From positions 124,001 to 188,000 of the forward strand of contig JADMKE010000024.1 of the NCBI GenBank assembly GCA_018780035.1: a stretch of DNA of 64,000 bases, written 5' to 3'. The notes under the pieces are model-generated. The model ran no database searches. It was not told where the DNA came from and worked only from the letters and a program-made list of their open reading frames with translations. The stretch's first letter is position 1; each line of letters begins with the position of its first letter. This DNA is from Candidatus Sericytochromatia bacterium (GTDB taxonomy: Bacteria > Cyanobacteriota > Sericytochromatia > UBA7694). The position numbers and the translations under genes are program-made. Shown here in pieces: positions 27,163 through 36,672 of this stretch.

Positions 27163-29187
27163 TTAATCTTCTTCAATCCAGTCAACATCATCGTCATGCC
27201 GATAAAATCGGGAAGAAGTGGGGCTGCCTGGTTGGGCATTTTTAGACATTTTTGCAGAATGAGAGGGTTTGTTCGGTGCCGCAGCGATGTGTGAGACTGG
27301 ACGCGGAGTGTAGCCCCCTGTTTTGGGTTTTGCAACTGCAATCGACATATCATCATTGTGAGCGTCAACAGGCAATTGCTTGCTGGAATGATGAGGTGCA
27401 GAGGCTGTCTGGGACTGGGCTGAGCGTGGGACAAAACCGGTGCGGGTGGGTTCTGAGCGTGGTTTATCAGCATTGCGATGGGAACGTGTGTGTTGAATGG
27501 GCTTTTCTTGACCTGGCAGTTCTAATTCAAGGTCAGGTTGATCCACGGGCTTTGCAGCACGAACTGTGCGGCTTGAACGTTGAGAGCTTCTTTCATTTTG
27601 TGGTTTTTCCCGCACATGGTTTTTCTGAGACCTTTCAACAGGAAAAGGCGTTTCAATTTCTGCACTGCGGACTTCAAGAGCCTGAGTTGCAGTTTCAGCG
27701 ACCTTGGCTGAGCGTCTGTGGTGTGGGGCTTTGCGTACAGGCTGTGTATTGAGGGGTGTTTCAACCGATTCAAGTGGCTTAGAGACAAAGCGCTTTCCAT
27801 GGGCATTTTCACTTGCCTGGGGTTTTGCCTTTACCTGCTGGCTTTCAGAATGGCTTTCGGCAGGGCTTCGTTCAGCTTTCCGACGGGCAGTGGGCTCAAC
27901 TTTTGTGCGGACACGCTCTCCACGTGTGCGTTCTGGACTTGGGCGCTCGTTTTTGTCTGTTTGTGACTTGCGGACGTCTGTTTTGCTCCGCTCAGGCCTG
28001 GTTTTCGAATGTGTTCGCTCTGCCCGTTCTTTTTGCTCTGATTGTTCTGGCGCATTCTCAACCTGGGCAAAGACTTCGGATTTAAATTCAGGCAATTCTT
28101 TGCGAATCAGTCTTTCGATGTTCTTTAAATGGCGAATTTCTGCGGGAGCGACAAAAGTGAAGGCCTCACCTTTTGCCAAAGCTCGGCCCGTACGGCCCAC
28201 CCTGTGCACATAGTCTTCGGGATGGGTGGGGGTGTCAAAATTAATCACGTGGGAGACTTTTTCAATGTCCAGTCCGCGAGCGGCGATATCTGTAGCTACC
28301 AAAATTCGACACTCGCCCCGTTTGAAGCGGTCAAGGGCATTTTGGCGCTGAGTTTGGGTGAGATTGGAGTGGATGGCCATCGCTGAAATGCCTGCATCAT
28401 CGAGACGGCGGCTCAATTCTGCGCAACCCAACTTGGTGCGGGTAAATATAATCGTCGAGACCATTTCCGCGTTTTTGAGCAATTGAATCAAAAGTGGCAT
28501 TTTGTCACGGTCGCCCACCTTACAAATCCACTGGGTCACGGTGTCTGCAGATGAACTCCGTTCTCCCACGACAATCATCTCCGCAGACTGGGTGCGGGTG
28601 ACTTTGCGGGCCAATTTTTCGATTTCGGGTGGCATCGTGGCAGAAAATAGCAGGGTTTGACGGGTGCGAGGGACATAACTGACAATATTTTCAACATCGG
28701 GAATAAAGCCCATGTCCAACATGCGGTCGGCTTCATCGAGGATCAAAAAACGCACATCGTAGAGTCGAAGTGAGGGCTTTTGCAGCAAATCAAGTAAACG
28801 GCCAGGCGTTGCCACAACGATATCCACGCCTTTTTTGAGGGCTGCTTCTTGACCCCGGGAGGGAACACCCCCATAGACAGCAACACAGCGCACAGGCATA
28901 AATCGGGTATAGTCCTGAATCGATTTAAAAATCTGTTCAGCCAACTCACGGGTTGGCGTAATGATCAATGCCTGAGGATGGGCGGTGGCACCAGGGTTGA
29001 TACGCTGCAAAACAGGCAGCGCAAATGCGGCGGTTTTACCTGTGCCGGTTTGGGCACAACCAATCACGTCGCCACCTTGTAATAGGGTTGGAATGGTTTG
29101 TTCTTGAATGGGGGTGGGGGCTGTATAACCCATTTCTTCTAAGGCTTGTAATAGTTCGGGTTTGAGGTCAAAATCTGCAAATTTCAT
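27163..29187 (-). CDS. DEAD-box ATP-dependent RNA helicase with long basic tail
   Basis: 674 residues. The first 375 form a complete RhlE/CsdA-type core: F-D-L-K-P Q-motif region with PTPIQEQTIP, AQTGTGKT (45-52), PTRELAEQ, GGVPSRGQ, TPGRLLD, DEADRMLDMGF, SATMPPEI, TDIAARGLDI and HRVGRTGRA. About 300 residues of low-complexity, Arg/Lys/Glu/Ser-rich tail follow, likely disordered and RNA-binding. ATG 29187 starts at the family N-terminus (MKFADF); the longer ATG at 29319 would add 44 unrelated residues. Likely role: RNA remodelling in ribosome assembly or mRNA decay. Confidence 0.93.
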   Translation of the reverse strand: MKFADFDLKPELLQALEEMGYTAPTPIQEQTIPTLLQGGDVIGCAQTGTGKTAAFALPVLQRINPGATAHPQALIITPTRELAEQIFKSIQDYTRFMPVRCVAVYGGVPSRGQEAALKKGVDIVVATPGRLLDLLQKPSLRLYDVRFLILDEADRMLDMGFIPDVENIVSYVPRTRQTLLFSATMPPEIEKLARKVTRTQSAEMIVVGERSSSADTVTQWICKVGDRDKMPLLIQLLKNAEMVSTIIFTRTKLGCAELSRRLDDAGISAMAIHSNLTQTQRQNALDRFKRGECRILVATDIAARGLDIEKVSHVINFDTPTHPEDYVHRVGRTGRALAKGEAFTFVAPAEIRHLKNIERLIRKELPEFKSEVFAQVENAPEQSEQKERAERTHSKTRPERSKTDVRKSQTDKNERPSPERTRGERVRTKVEPTARRKAERSPAESHSESQQVKAKPQASENAHGKRFVSKPLESVETPLNTQPVRKAPHHRRSAKVAETATQALEVRSAEIETPFPVERSQKNHVREKPQNERSSQRSSRTVRAAKPVDQPDLELELPGQEKPIQHTRSHRNADKPRSEPTRTGFVPRSAQSQTASAPHHSSKQLPVDAHNDDMSIAVAKPKTGGYTPRPVSHIAAAPNKPSHSAKMSKNAQPGSPTSSRFYRHDDDVDWIEED

Positions 29188-29322
29188 CGGCTGTTTAGGG
29201 ATTTTCCATGATAGTTTATTGTTGGGAATATTGAACTGTGGTAGGGGTGAAAAATGAGTCACAAAGCCGAGGCCGATAACCATAAGGATACGGAGAGCGA
29301 AGCGCTGAATCACGCGCAACCA

Positions 29323-29357
29323 ATTCGGCTAATCCGGTCATTCCGGCTAATTCGGTT
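29323..29357. repeat. Imperfect 17-18-bp tandem repeat
   Basis: ATTCGGCTAATCCGGTC (29323-29339) is followed directly by ATTCCGGCTAATTCGGTT (29340-29357) in the gap between the helicase gene and the broken CAP gene. It lies in the likely helicase promoter/leader region. No function can be read from it. Confidence 0.55.
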
Positions 29358-29460
29358 AAAAAATGAGAAAGGTCTACCATAGTCCTTCCCAGTCTAGCAC
29401 CCCCTGATAATAACTGACAATCACACCCGTTTGCTCACAAGGAGCTAGAGCCAAGGGTTT

Positions 29461-29876
29461 TTAACGGGATTTGCCAAAAACCTGAACATAATAGGCTTGG
29501 CCTGATGGACTGAGTGCATAGCCTATCCCAATATCAAGAAAATTGGCTTTGAGAATATTGGCGCGGTGACCGGGGGAGTTGGGATGGTCGCAGATGAAGG
29601 CGGGATTGTCAAACTCGGCACTGTCATCGGTGAGTCAACAGGACTGGCAGAGGGATTGAACGCAAATTGGGGTTCCGTTTCTTTGTCTAAAACGGGGACA
29701 GAAGTCGAACCCGCCTTTGGCTGAGCATTTACAGCCGCTTTGGGTTTCGAAATAAAGGCACTTGGATCTAATTCGGCCAAAAATTGTCCCGTGGGAAGGA
29801 CGCAGCCACTTAAGTTGAACGCAAGCAGACTCAAACAAACTGGCAAGTACGAACGCTGACCCAAAGTCATAAACAC
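29461..29876 (-). pseudogene. Broken CAP/SCP-domain lipoprotein gene
   Basis: The 5' part encodes a signal peptide with a perfect lipobox (LSGC) and a Pro/Ser/Thr-rich linker. Reading on in that frame gives a meaningless tail and a stop at 29523. In another frame (downstream end 29461) the sequence encodes FDNPAFICDHPNSPGHRANI, then LKANFLDIGIGYALS and YYVQVFGKSR. These are the unmistakable last 45 residues of a CAP (SCP/PR1-like) domain, with the SPGHRANIL and QVFG signatures. The first two-thirds of the domain is absent and the frames do not join (a stop lies just before). So this is a remnant left by an internal deletion and frame change. Divergent upstream region at 29877-29989. Confidence 0.8.
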
Positions 29877-29989
29877 AGCCCCCCACTTTCCTGAATTTAA
29901 GTTTTGTTACATAACTTTACATTTCTCAATCATTAAAGCATTTCCCTCTTTGCGATGCAAGTCCCGAATGTCTCAGTGGCTTGTCGCGT

Positions 29990-31428
29990 TCAGGGAAGGG
30001 TTGTTTTGGAACCCGATGATTTTATCCTGGCAAAAGCAGCCAACGCGCCTTCGCGGGCCTGTTTATGCTCGATCATTGGGAAAGGATAATTGTCGCCCAA
30101 GCGTACCCCGGCTTCCAGCAAAACAAGCGGTGGGGCCTCCCAGGGTTTATTCAGCCATTTATCTGGTAGTGCGGCAATCTCAGGCACCCATTTGCGCACA
30201 TACTCACCGCCGGGATCAAATTTTTCGCCTTGGCTGATAGGATTAAAGATCCGGAAATAAGGGGCCGCATCTGCCCCGCAACCCGCAGTCCACTGCCAAT
30301 TGAGGGAATTGGCGGCCAAATCCGCATCGACCAATGTATCCCAAAACCATTTTGCCCCCTCTTGCCAAGGCAACATCAGGTCTTTGGTCAAAAAAGAGGC
30401 AACGATCATGCGCACACGGTTGTGCATCCAGCCCAACGCCCAGAGTTCACGCATACCCGCATCTACAATCGGATAGCCGGTCTGGCCCTTTTGCCAGGCT
30501 TTCAGCCATTCTGGGCGTTCTTGCCATTCAAAATGGGCAAAACGGGCATCAAGCGGTTCAAGATCTGTTTGGGGAAAATGCGTCAAAATTTGATGCGCAA
30601 ACTCCCGCCAGCCTATTTCATTCAAATAAACCCGGCAGGATTCCTGTGGCTGGTCTTGCCCCCATTTTTTCAGAGCCCAGTAAATCTGCCGGGGTGATAA
30701 TTCTCCCAGATGCAGATGCGGAGACAGCCGAGACGTGCCTTGCTGATCAGGTCGGTTTCTGGCATCGGGATAATTTGATACGTCTGCTTTGACCCAATGT
30801 TCTAATTTTTGCATCGCAGCAGTCTCTCCCACTGCCAGGTCTTGCGCATTTGGCTGTCCCAGTTCAATGTGGGCAACAGACCCAATTCATCTAAGGCCAA
30901 AGAGGTCAAACTTGAATCCACGCTTGGTAATGTTTGCGGGACCGGAAGCGGAGGGAGAATTTCAAGCTGATTTAAACAGGCCCGCCAATAGGGCGTAAAA
31001 ACTTTATATGGCGTTCCAGAACCATTCAAGATTTGACCGGGCTCACTCAAGAGTGTTCCCTCAAACAAACGGAGGGGAATAACCCGGCTGAGTTGCTTGT
31101 CAGCTTCGGCCAAAACAGGTTCATAGCGCCGAGAGGCAAAGACGGCTTGGGCTCCACATGTTTGGATTATTTCAGGCAATACCTCTTCAGCTTTGCCTTT
31201 ACGTAAAATCAGGCGAGAGCCACGTTCAGCTAAGCTCTGGGCCAAGCTTTTGAGCGAAAAATGCAGCCACCAGCGACTGGCCGCGCCCCGAGTCCAGGGG
31301 GCTCCAGCTTCTTGTTCCCAAATGAACACAGGAATCACATCACCTGCTGCTAAGGCAGCATGCAAAGCAGGGTGATCTGACAGGCGCAGATCTTGGCGAA
31401 ACCAAAGCAAGACAGGAGATGGGGACAT
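29990..31428 (-). pseudogene. phrB: Deoxyribodipyrimidine photolyase, interrupted by a one-base frameshift
   Basis: Two overlapping reading frames together make one class I photolyase/cryptochrome of about 479 residues. The N-terminal frame (31428 to 30802) carries the antenna-binding Rossmann domain: LLWFRQDLRLSDHPAL, FIWEQE, GTPYKVFTPYWRA. The C-terminal frame (about 30832 to 29990) carries the FAD domain: TSRLSPHLHLGELSPRQIYW, GYPIVDAGMRELWALGWMHN, WQWTAGCGADAAPYFRIFNP, YVRKWVPE. The join is near 30820-30830, where restoring a single G would read TW-Q-VGETAAM, the normal family sequence. Every other part is intact, so this is a recent inactivating change or a sequencing error. The enzyme uses blue light to repair pyrimidine dimers. 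Confidence 0.88.
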
Positions 31429-31550
31429 TGACTGGGTACTTTCTATTTGTGTTTCAATCGCAATTTAGCAGCTGATCGGGGTTCGCAACCAGAGGGTGAG
31501 CGCCGAAAAGAGATTTGGTTCACTGACTGGCAGCGGGGTATGATGGAGGT

Positions 31551-33035
31551 ATGTGGCTTGAACTCACCGATTCGCAGCTTTTTTTAAGCAGTGTCTATCT
31601 GCTGTATATCCTCGGGATGACGGGTGTGATATTGCTCGACAATAAACCACCCCAGTCCACGTTGGCGTGGTTATTGACCCTTTATTTCTTGCCCTTTGTG
31701 GGTCTGTTGGTCTATATTTTTGCGGGCATCAATTGGAAAAAACACAAAATTTTGCAACAGCGACCCGAGGAGCGCTTCCAGCTCCAATTAAGTGAAGTCA
31801 TTTTACAACAGCGTCAATTTTTGGCCCAAATTGAATTCCAAGAGCAAGAAAAAGCCACTGCCCGCAATGTGGACATCCGTAAATCGATCCAATTGCTACT
31901 TAACAGCAACCACTCCACGTTGACCCTGCACAATCGCTATCAACTCTTTCACGAAGGTTCAACTTTTTTTGAAACCTTAAAAACAGATATCTTGGCCGCT
32001 CAGCATTTTATTCACATGGAGTTTTTTATTTGGAAATCTGATGCTTTGGGATGGGAATTCGCTGAATTGCTCTGTGCAAAAGCCCAAGCTGGGGTCGAAG
32101 TCCGGCTGCTCTTCGACGGAGTGGGCTCATTTGGACGTATATCCAGGGAGTACAAACGCAAATTGACAGCGGCAGGGATTGAATTCAAAATATTTCTCGA
32201 TCCACTCAATGTCTTCATTTCTGGACTGGCCAATTATCTTAACCACCGCAAAATTGTGATTCTGGATGGCAAGATATCTTATATTGGCGGCATGAACATG
32301 GGCGAAGAATACATCACCGGGGGAAAAAAGTTTCCTGCTTGGCGTGACACGGGATTGCGCATAGATGGTGAAATGACCCTGCAATTGCAAACCGTTTTTG
32401 CCACCGATTGGTTTAACAGCAGCCAAATTTGGCTCAGTGATAAAAAGTATTTCCCTGCCCATGAATACTCCCCAGATGTCCAACATCGGGTGCCGATGCA
32501 ATTGGCTTGCAGTGGCCCTGACTCAGATTGGTTTTCAATTAAACAATTGTTTTTTAACCTGATCATCAATGCTGATCACGAAGTCTATATCCAGAGCCCC
32601 TATTTTATTCCTGACGACGGTATTGCGACAGCCATGGAGACGGCCGCATTATCAGGCGTGAAATTGAATTTGATGATGACAGGGCTGCCAGACAAACGCA
32701 TACCCTATTGGGCCGCAGAGACCTATTTTGAACGGATTTTAAAGGCCGGCGGTCGCATCTACAGATATCAAAAGGGCTTTTTACACTGCAAGACGATCAG
32801 TGTCGATCAGAGTATAGCCTCGGTCGGTACCTGCAATATGGATGTCCGTTCCTTTGAACTGGATTATGAGGTCAATGCAGTGGTTTATGATGCCAATTTT
32901 GCTCAAGCGATCAAAACCCAATTTCAAAAAGATTTGGAGTTTTGCCAAGAAATTACACTGGCAGATGTCGAAAAATACAGCCTCTGGCATAAATTGCGCA
33001 ATTCTCTGCTCAGGGTTTTGTCGCCCTTATTATGA
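31551..33035 (+). CDS. cls: Cardiolipin synthase
   Basis: 494 residues. Two N-terminal transmembrane helices (about 10-27 and 37-55, PLDNc region) anchor it in the inner membrane. Two phospholipase D motifs follow: HRKIVILD (HxKxxxxD) within an IGGMNMGEEY context, and HCKTISVD with SVGTCNMDVRSFELDYEVN. This pair defines ClsA-type synthases, which condense two phosphatidylglycerols (or PG and PE) into cardiolipin. GGAGG ends only one base before the ATG, unusually close. Divergent from the photolyase gene. Confidence 0.94.
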   Translation: MWLELTDSQLFLSSVYLLYILGMTGVILLDNKPPQSTLAWLLTLYFLPFVGLLVYIFAGINWKKHKILQQRPEERFQLQLSEVILQQRQFLAQIEFQEQEKATARNVDIRKSIQLLLNSNHSTLTLHNRYQLFHEGSTFFETLKTDILAAQHFIHMEFFIWKSDALGWEFAELLCAKAQAGVEVRLLFDGVGSFGRISREYKRKLTAAGIEFKIFLDPLNVFISGLANYLNHRKIVILDGKISYIGGMNMGEEYITGGKKFPAWRDTGLRIDGEMTLQLQTVFATDWFNSSQIWLSDKKYFPAHEYSPDVQHRVPMQLACSGPDSDWFSIKQLFFNLIINADHEVYIQSPYFIPDDGIATAMETAALSGVKLNLMMTGLPDKRIPYWAAETYFERILKAGGRIYRYQKGFLHCKTISVDQSIASVGTCNMDVRSFELDYEVNAVVYDANFAQAIKTQFQKDLEFCQEITLADVEKYSLWHKLRNSLLRVLSPLL

Positions 33036-33051
33036 TCATCGCGCAGGCTTG

Positions 33052-33795
33052 CTAATCGGAGGCGCAGCAAGCGGGTTTGAGGGCCAAAAACCCGGCAAAA
33101 CAGTAGGCCCTGTAAACCAATTCAATTGTTTCAAAACCTGCGAGCCTGAGTTGACTGATATTTTGTGTCAAAGAAATTGGTAGGGAGACCCCACGCAAAG
33201 CCAGGGCTTTGTTGAGAATGGCGTCAGGGCTCAGCCCCTGAGCGGATTTAAAATCAAGATAGAGCTGATTAAGCAAATCTTGTATCGGGGCGTTTTCACC
33301 CAGGGTTTTTTCGTAGAGAATCAAAGCTCCGCCGGGTGTGAGGGCCTGATACAGGCGTTTGAGAAGTGCATGCCGCTCAGCCGGTGGAATAAATTGCAAT
33401 GTGTAATAGGAAATGATCACACTGGCTGGTTCAAAATTAAATGTGGTGGCATTGGCCTGTAATGCCTGAAAACGGGGTTCGCCTTTTAAGCGCTCACGGG
33501 CTTTGGCAATCATTTCATGTTCGAGATCCAGGCCTATATACTGAAAATCCCGTTCGGGCATCAGATTTAACAGGGCCTGAGCCAGCCCGCCTGTCGACAC
33601 GCCAATTTCGTAAACCCGCGAACCCGAATAGAGAAAAAACTTGCTCAGGGCGGCAATATACTCGCGCTGCTCCTGGCAATGGGGCACCGATTGCAGTATG
33701 TGTTCGTCAAAATGGGCTATGCTATCAGCAAAGCTCCAGGTCTCCTGGTGCAATTCGATTTCAGTACCCACATTCATTTTCTTGGAATTCTTCAT
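33052..33795 (-). CDS. cmoA: CmoA-like carboxy-S-adenosyl-L-methionine synthase / SAM methyltransferase
   Basis: 247 residues, the exact length of CmoA. Family features are TWSFADSIAHFDEHILQSVP at the N-terminus, VYEIGVSTGGLAQALL (SAM site), YYTLQFIPPAERHALLKRLY, TPGGALILYEK and the end AGFETIELVYRAYCFAGFLA. CmoA makes carboxy-SAM from SAM and prephenate for CmoB in wobble-uridine (cmo5U34) tRNA modification. No cmoB is in the window. ATG 33795 gives the family length; the ATG at 33873 would add 26 residues with no homology. Confidence is lower that it makes carboxy-SAM rather than acting as an ordinary methyltransferase. Confidence 0.75.
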   Translation of the reverse strand: MKNSKKMNVGTEIELHQETWSFADSIAHFDEHILQSVPHCQEQREYIAALSKFFLYSGSRVYEIGVSTGGLAQALLNLMPERDFQYIGLDLEHEMIAKARERLKGEPRFQALQANATTFNFEPASVIISYYTLQFIPPAERHALLKRLYQALTPGGALILYEKTLGENAPIQDLLNQLYLDFKSAQGLSPDAILNKALALRGVSLPISLTQNISQLRLAGFETIELVYRAYCFAGFLALKPACCASD

Positions 33796-33871
33796 TCTTC
33801 TGCCTTCAATTACGATCCAGCCCCAAACACAGGCCCCAAACACAGGCCCGGAACCCAAACAAACCCCACCC

Positions 33872-33902
33872 AAAAAATCAGGGAAAGGTTATCCCTTTCC
33901 CT
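33872..33902 (-). terminator. Rho-independent terminator after ndk
   Basis: GGGAAAGG (33881-33888) pairs with CCTTTCCC (33894-33901) across a 5-nt loop. On the minus strand the stem is followed by TGATTTTTT. It lies 117 bases downstream of the ndk stop and would end the leftward substrate-binding-protein/ndk transcript before the cmoA-like gene. Confidence 0.7.
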
Positions 33903-34017
33903 ATTTAAATCACTGACTTCATTTGCCAGCCGTCAATCTCACTCCAGCCCAGATCACCTGCAATCAAAGCGCTGTCAGGTGAATCTGGGCCTGAATAGCA
34001 CAGGCGCAAGACCTGCG

Positions 34018-34467
34018 TTATTCGATAATCCAACGATCAGTGGAGCGATCCCAGCCGACCACTTCTTCGGGTTTGAAGAAGATGCCAATTTCCCGGGTAG
34101 CGCTTTCAGGGCTGTCGGAACCATGTACGGCGTTCATGCCCATATCGACGGCAAAATCGCCACGAATCGTGCCTGGTTCAGCGTTTTGGGGATTGGTGGC
34201 ACCCATCATTTTGCGGGCTGCCAAAATCACGTTTTTGCCTTCCCAAACCATGGCAACCACGGGAGAAGAGGTGATAAATTCAACCAAGCCATCAAAGAAG
34301 GGCTTGCCTTTGTGCTCACCGTAATGGGTTTCAGCGGTTTCACGCGAGACCTGCATCAGTTTCAGTCCGACGAGTTTGTAGCCCCGGCCTTCAAAACGGC
34401 CAATGATTTCTCCAACCAGACCGCGTTGCACCGCGTCGGGTTTAATTGCTAAAAAAGTACGTTCCAT
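34018..34467 (-). CDS. ndk: Nucleoside diphosphate kinase
   Basis: 149 residues, the normal size. It equilibrates nucleoside di- and triphosphates through a phospho-histidine. The N-terminal [20 protein letters not shown], the nucleotide site [20 protein letters not shown] and the catalytic histidine in NAVHGSDS are all present. Its ribosome binding site (AAGGAAGG) overlaps the stop codon of the upstream transporter gene, 3 bases away, so the two share a transcript. Confidence 0.97.
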   Translation of the reverse strand: MERTFLAIKPDAVQRGLVGEIIGRFEGRGYKLVGLKLMQVSRETAETHYGEHKGKPFFDGLVEFITSSPVVAMVWEGKNVILAARKMMGATNPQNAEPGTIRGDFAVDMGMNAVHGSDSPESATREIGIFFKPEEVVGWDRSTDRWIIE

Positions 34468-34470
34468 GGA

Positions 34471-36057
34471 TTAATTCCTTCCTTTGGTCCAAAAAATGGT
34501 GTTAAATTTCTTTTCACCGACCGGATGTAGGTAGAAACCATCTACCCCGGCCAAAGTGGCCATCATCTGGGTCGAGTGAAACAGCGGGACCCAGGGCGCA
34601 TCTTGTTTGATCAGCACCTGGGCCTGTTCATAGAGTCGGGTACGCTCAGCCTGATCGTAGACCGTGCGGGCCTTAACCAAGAGCTGATGTACTTCTTCAC
34701 CTCTATAAAAGGCATAATTGGCTGCAGAGCCTTTTTGCGTATTTTCTTTGTCTAAAAGCGTGTAGAGAAAATTGTCGGGATCGCCATTGTCGCCGATCCA
34801 ACCCGCCAGGGCCATATCGTGTTCACTGCCTGAGAGTTTATCTAGATAAGTGCCCCATTCAAACGAGACTATTTGGGTTTCAATCCCGACCGCTTTGAGA
34901 TCGGCCTGAATGGCCTCAGCGATGCGCTGGGGCTGGGGCATATAGGGGCGAGCGATGGGCATGGTCCAGAGTTTGAGACTAAATCCGTTGGGATGCCCTG
35001 CTTCGCGCAACAATTGTTTGGCTTTTTCAGGGTTATAATCGTAGTCTTTGACCTGGTTATTGTAGCCCCAAATGGTTGGAGGCATGGGGTTGACCGCCAC
35101 CGTTCCCAAGCTGCCTTCGGCAAAGAAAGCTTTGACCAAAGCCGGTTTGTTGATCGCATAATTGATCGCCTGCCGTACCTTGAGATTATCCAGGGGCTTT
35201 TTGAGGTTATTCAGGGCCAGATATCCCACATTCAAACCGGGTTGGGTGATCAGCTTGAGTGCTTTGTTCTCGCGAATACGCGGCACATCATCAGGGTTGA
35301 TGCCGTCCAAAACGTCGATAGAGCCGTTTTCGAGCTCCAAGAGGCGAACTGCGTTATCGGGCACGGGTTTGTAAATCAACATGTCGATTTTGGGGGCTTC
35401 ACCCCAGTATTCAGGGAAGCGTTTGAGGATGATTTTTTCGTTGCGAATCCAGGCTTTAAACTGGTAAGGACCTGTGCCTACTGGGTTTTTAAAGACGTTT
35501 TCGCCATGTTTTTTTATCGCTGTCGGGCTGGCTATGCCCATATTAAACAGGGCCAAATTGGTTAAAAACGTGGCATCAGCTGACTTGAGTTTAAACACGA
35601 CTGTATCTTCTGATGGGGCTTCGATGGCTGTTACAGCCCCAAAAAAGAGGTGCCAATATTCCATTTTGGCCTTGAAGCGCCAAGGGCTTTTTTCATCCAT
35701 TTGGCGATCGTAATTGAATTTGACGGCTTCAGCGTTGAGGGGTGTTCCATCGTGAAATTTAACCCCCTTGCGCAATTTAAACGTCCAGGTGAGCTTATCA
35801 GGAGAAACTTTCCACTCGGTGGCCAAACCAGGTTCTACCAGCGTTTTTTCACGCTGAAAGCGCAGAAGGGGTTCAAAGATATTCAGTACCACAGCAGACG
35901 ATTCCCCGTCAGTGGTGTCTGCGGGGTCGAGGGTGACTGCATCTTTGGATTTGCCAAAGACCACGTATTTATCTGGCTCTACTGGGGGCTTGATTTGACA
36001 GGCCACAAGCGAGAGCAGAGCCAGGCTGGCCAGGGAGGAATTCAACAGACGAATCAT
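34471..36057 (-). CDS. Family 5 extracellular solute-binding lipoprotein (peptide/nickel type)
   Basis: 528 residues. The signal peptide ends in a lipobox (LSLVAC). The SBP_bac_5 fold is clear: KDAVTLDPADTTDGES, LEPGLATEW-type segment (VEPGLATEWKVSPD), LRKGVKFHDGTPLNAEAVKF, GTGPYQFKAW, VRQAINYAINKPALV, and a C-terminal lobe with NFLYTLLDKEN. Such proteins deliver oligopeptides or similar ligands to an ABC importer. No permease or ATPase gene is adjacent, so it is an orphan that must use a transporter encoded elsewhere. Ligand unknown. Confidence 0.92.
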   Translation of the reverse strand: MIRLLNSSLASLALLSLVACQIKPPVEPDKYVVFGKSKDAVTLDPADTTDGESSAVVLNIFEPLLRFQREKTLVEPGLATEWKVSPDKLTWTFKLRKGVKFHDGTPLNAEAVKFNYDRQMDEKSPWRFKAKMEYWHLFFGAVTAIEAPSEDTVVFKLKSADATFLTNLALFNMGIASPTAIKKHGENVFKNPVGTGPYQFKAWIRNEKIILKRFPEYWGEAPKIDMLIYKPVPDNAVRLLELENGSIDVLDGINPDDVPRIRENKALKLITQPGLNVGYLALNNLKKPLDNLKVRQAINYAINKPALVKAFFAEGSLGTVAVNPMPPTIWGYNNQVKDYDYNPEKAKQLLREAGHPNGFSLKLWTMPIARPYMPQPQRIAEAIQADLKAVGIETQIVSFEWGTYLDKLSGSEHDMALAGWIGDNGDPDNFLYTLLDKENTQKGSAANYAFYRGEEVHQLLVKARTVYDQAERTRLYEQAQVLIKQDAPWVPLFHSTQMMATLAGVDGFYLHPVGEKKFNTIFWTKGRN

Positions 36058-36139
36058 GCCTTGGAAATTCTGCCTTTTTGCTTGAATGGGTGCTATGATG
36101 GATGGGAATTATACCCTACCTTTCAGGCAATATCCAAGC

Positions 36140-36580
36140 ATGTTCAGCAATGGTCGCAGACAGCGTCGCAAAGAAGTCAGATTTGAAATCATCCCCATGA
36201 TCGATGTGATGATGATTCTCGTTTTATTCTTGGCTGTGATGGCCTTTTTACCCTCCGTCCAAAGTGCGATTCAGACCAATTTGCCGAGTTCAGGTTCTCA
36301 GGACGCTGTGAGTATGGAAGACATCATGCTCACGATCAATGCCTCGGGCTCCATTTTTGTGAACGAATCCTCAGTGACGCAATCCAGCCTGGTGGCTGAA
36401 GTTCAAAAAGCCCTGAAAGGCAATCCCAAGCGCCGGGTCGTTTTGGCAGCAGATAAAGTTCTGGCCTATGAATATGTCGTACAAATGCTTTCTGCGCTCC
36501 GCAAAGCGGGCATCAAGAATGTGGCTTTGGCCACCGAAGCAGGACCCGAAGGCACAAGTGCTCAGGGGAATGGCCCCTAA
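36140..36580 (+). CDS. exbD: ExbD/TolR-family protein
   Basis: 146 residues. A basic N-terminus (GRRQRRKEVRFEI) leads into one membrane helix (PMIDVMMILVLFLAVMAFL, about 20-40) with the conserved aspartate of ExbD/TolR that senses the proton gradient. A periplasmic domain follows (IMLTINASGSIFVN, RRVVLAADKVLAYEYVVQML, GIKNVALAT). Normally it works with ExbB/TolQ, but no such gene is here. ATG 36140 gives the canonical start; an ATG at 36086 lies in the promoter region shared with the divergent transporter gene. Confidence 0.9.
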   Translation: MFSNGRRQRRKEVRFEIIPMIDVMMILVLFLAVMAFLPSVQSAIQTNLPSSGSQDAVSMEDIMLTINASGSIFVNESSVTQSSLVAEVQKALKGNPKRRVVLAADKVLAYEYVVQMLSALRKAGIKNVALATEAGPEGTSAQGNGP

Positions 36581-36613
36581 TCATCTGAGCCAGATCGGGA
36601 TCCTTTCACATTC

Positions 36614-36641
36614 AAAGAGCCACCGCACTCGGTGGCTCTTT
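36614..36641. terminator. Bidirectional hairpin between convergent genes
   Basis: A perfect 12-bp inverted repeat AAAGAGCCACCG / CGGTGGCTCTTT with a CACT loop lies between the exbD-like gene and the convergent lipoprotein gene. The flanking T runs are only three bases, so termination strength is uncertain, but its position fits both transcripts. Confidence 0.6.
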
Positions 36642-36672
36642 GGGCTCTCAGGAATGAGAACACATGGGCGGA

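Noticed and set aside
33679-34452. 257-codon frame on the plus strand opposite ndk and the cmoA-like gene
   Set aside because: It is antisense to two clear genes and crosses a terminator; its composition is that of a reverse complement.
34873-35565. 230-codon frame on the plus strand inside the substrate-binding protein gene
   Set aside because: Antisense shadow of a well-supported lipoprotein gene; no start context.
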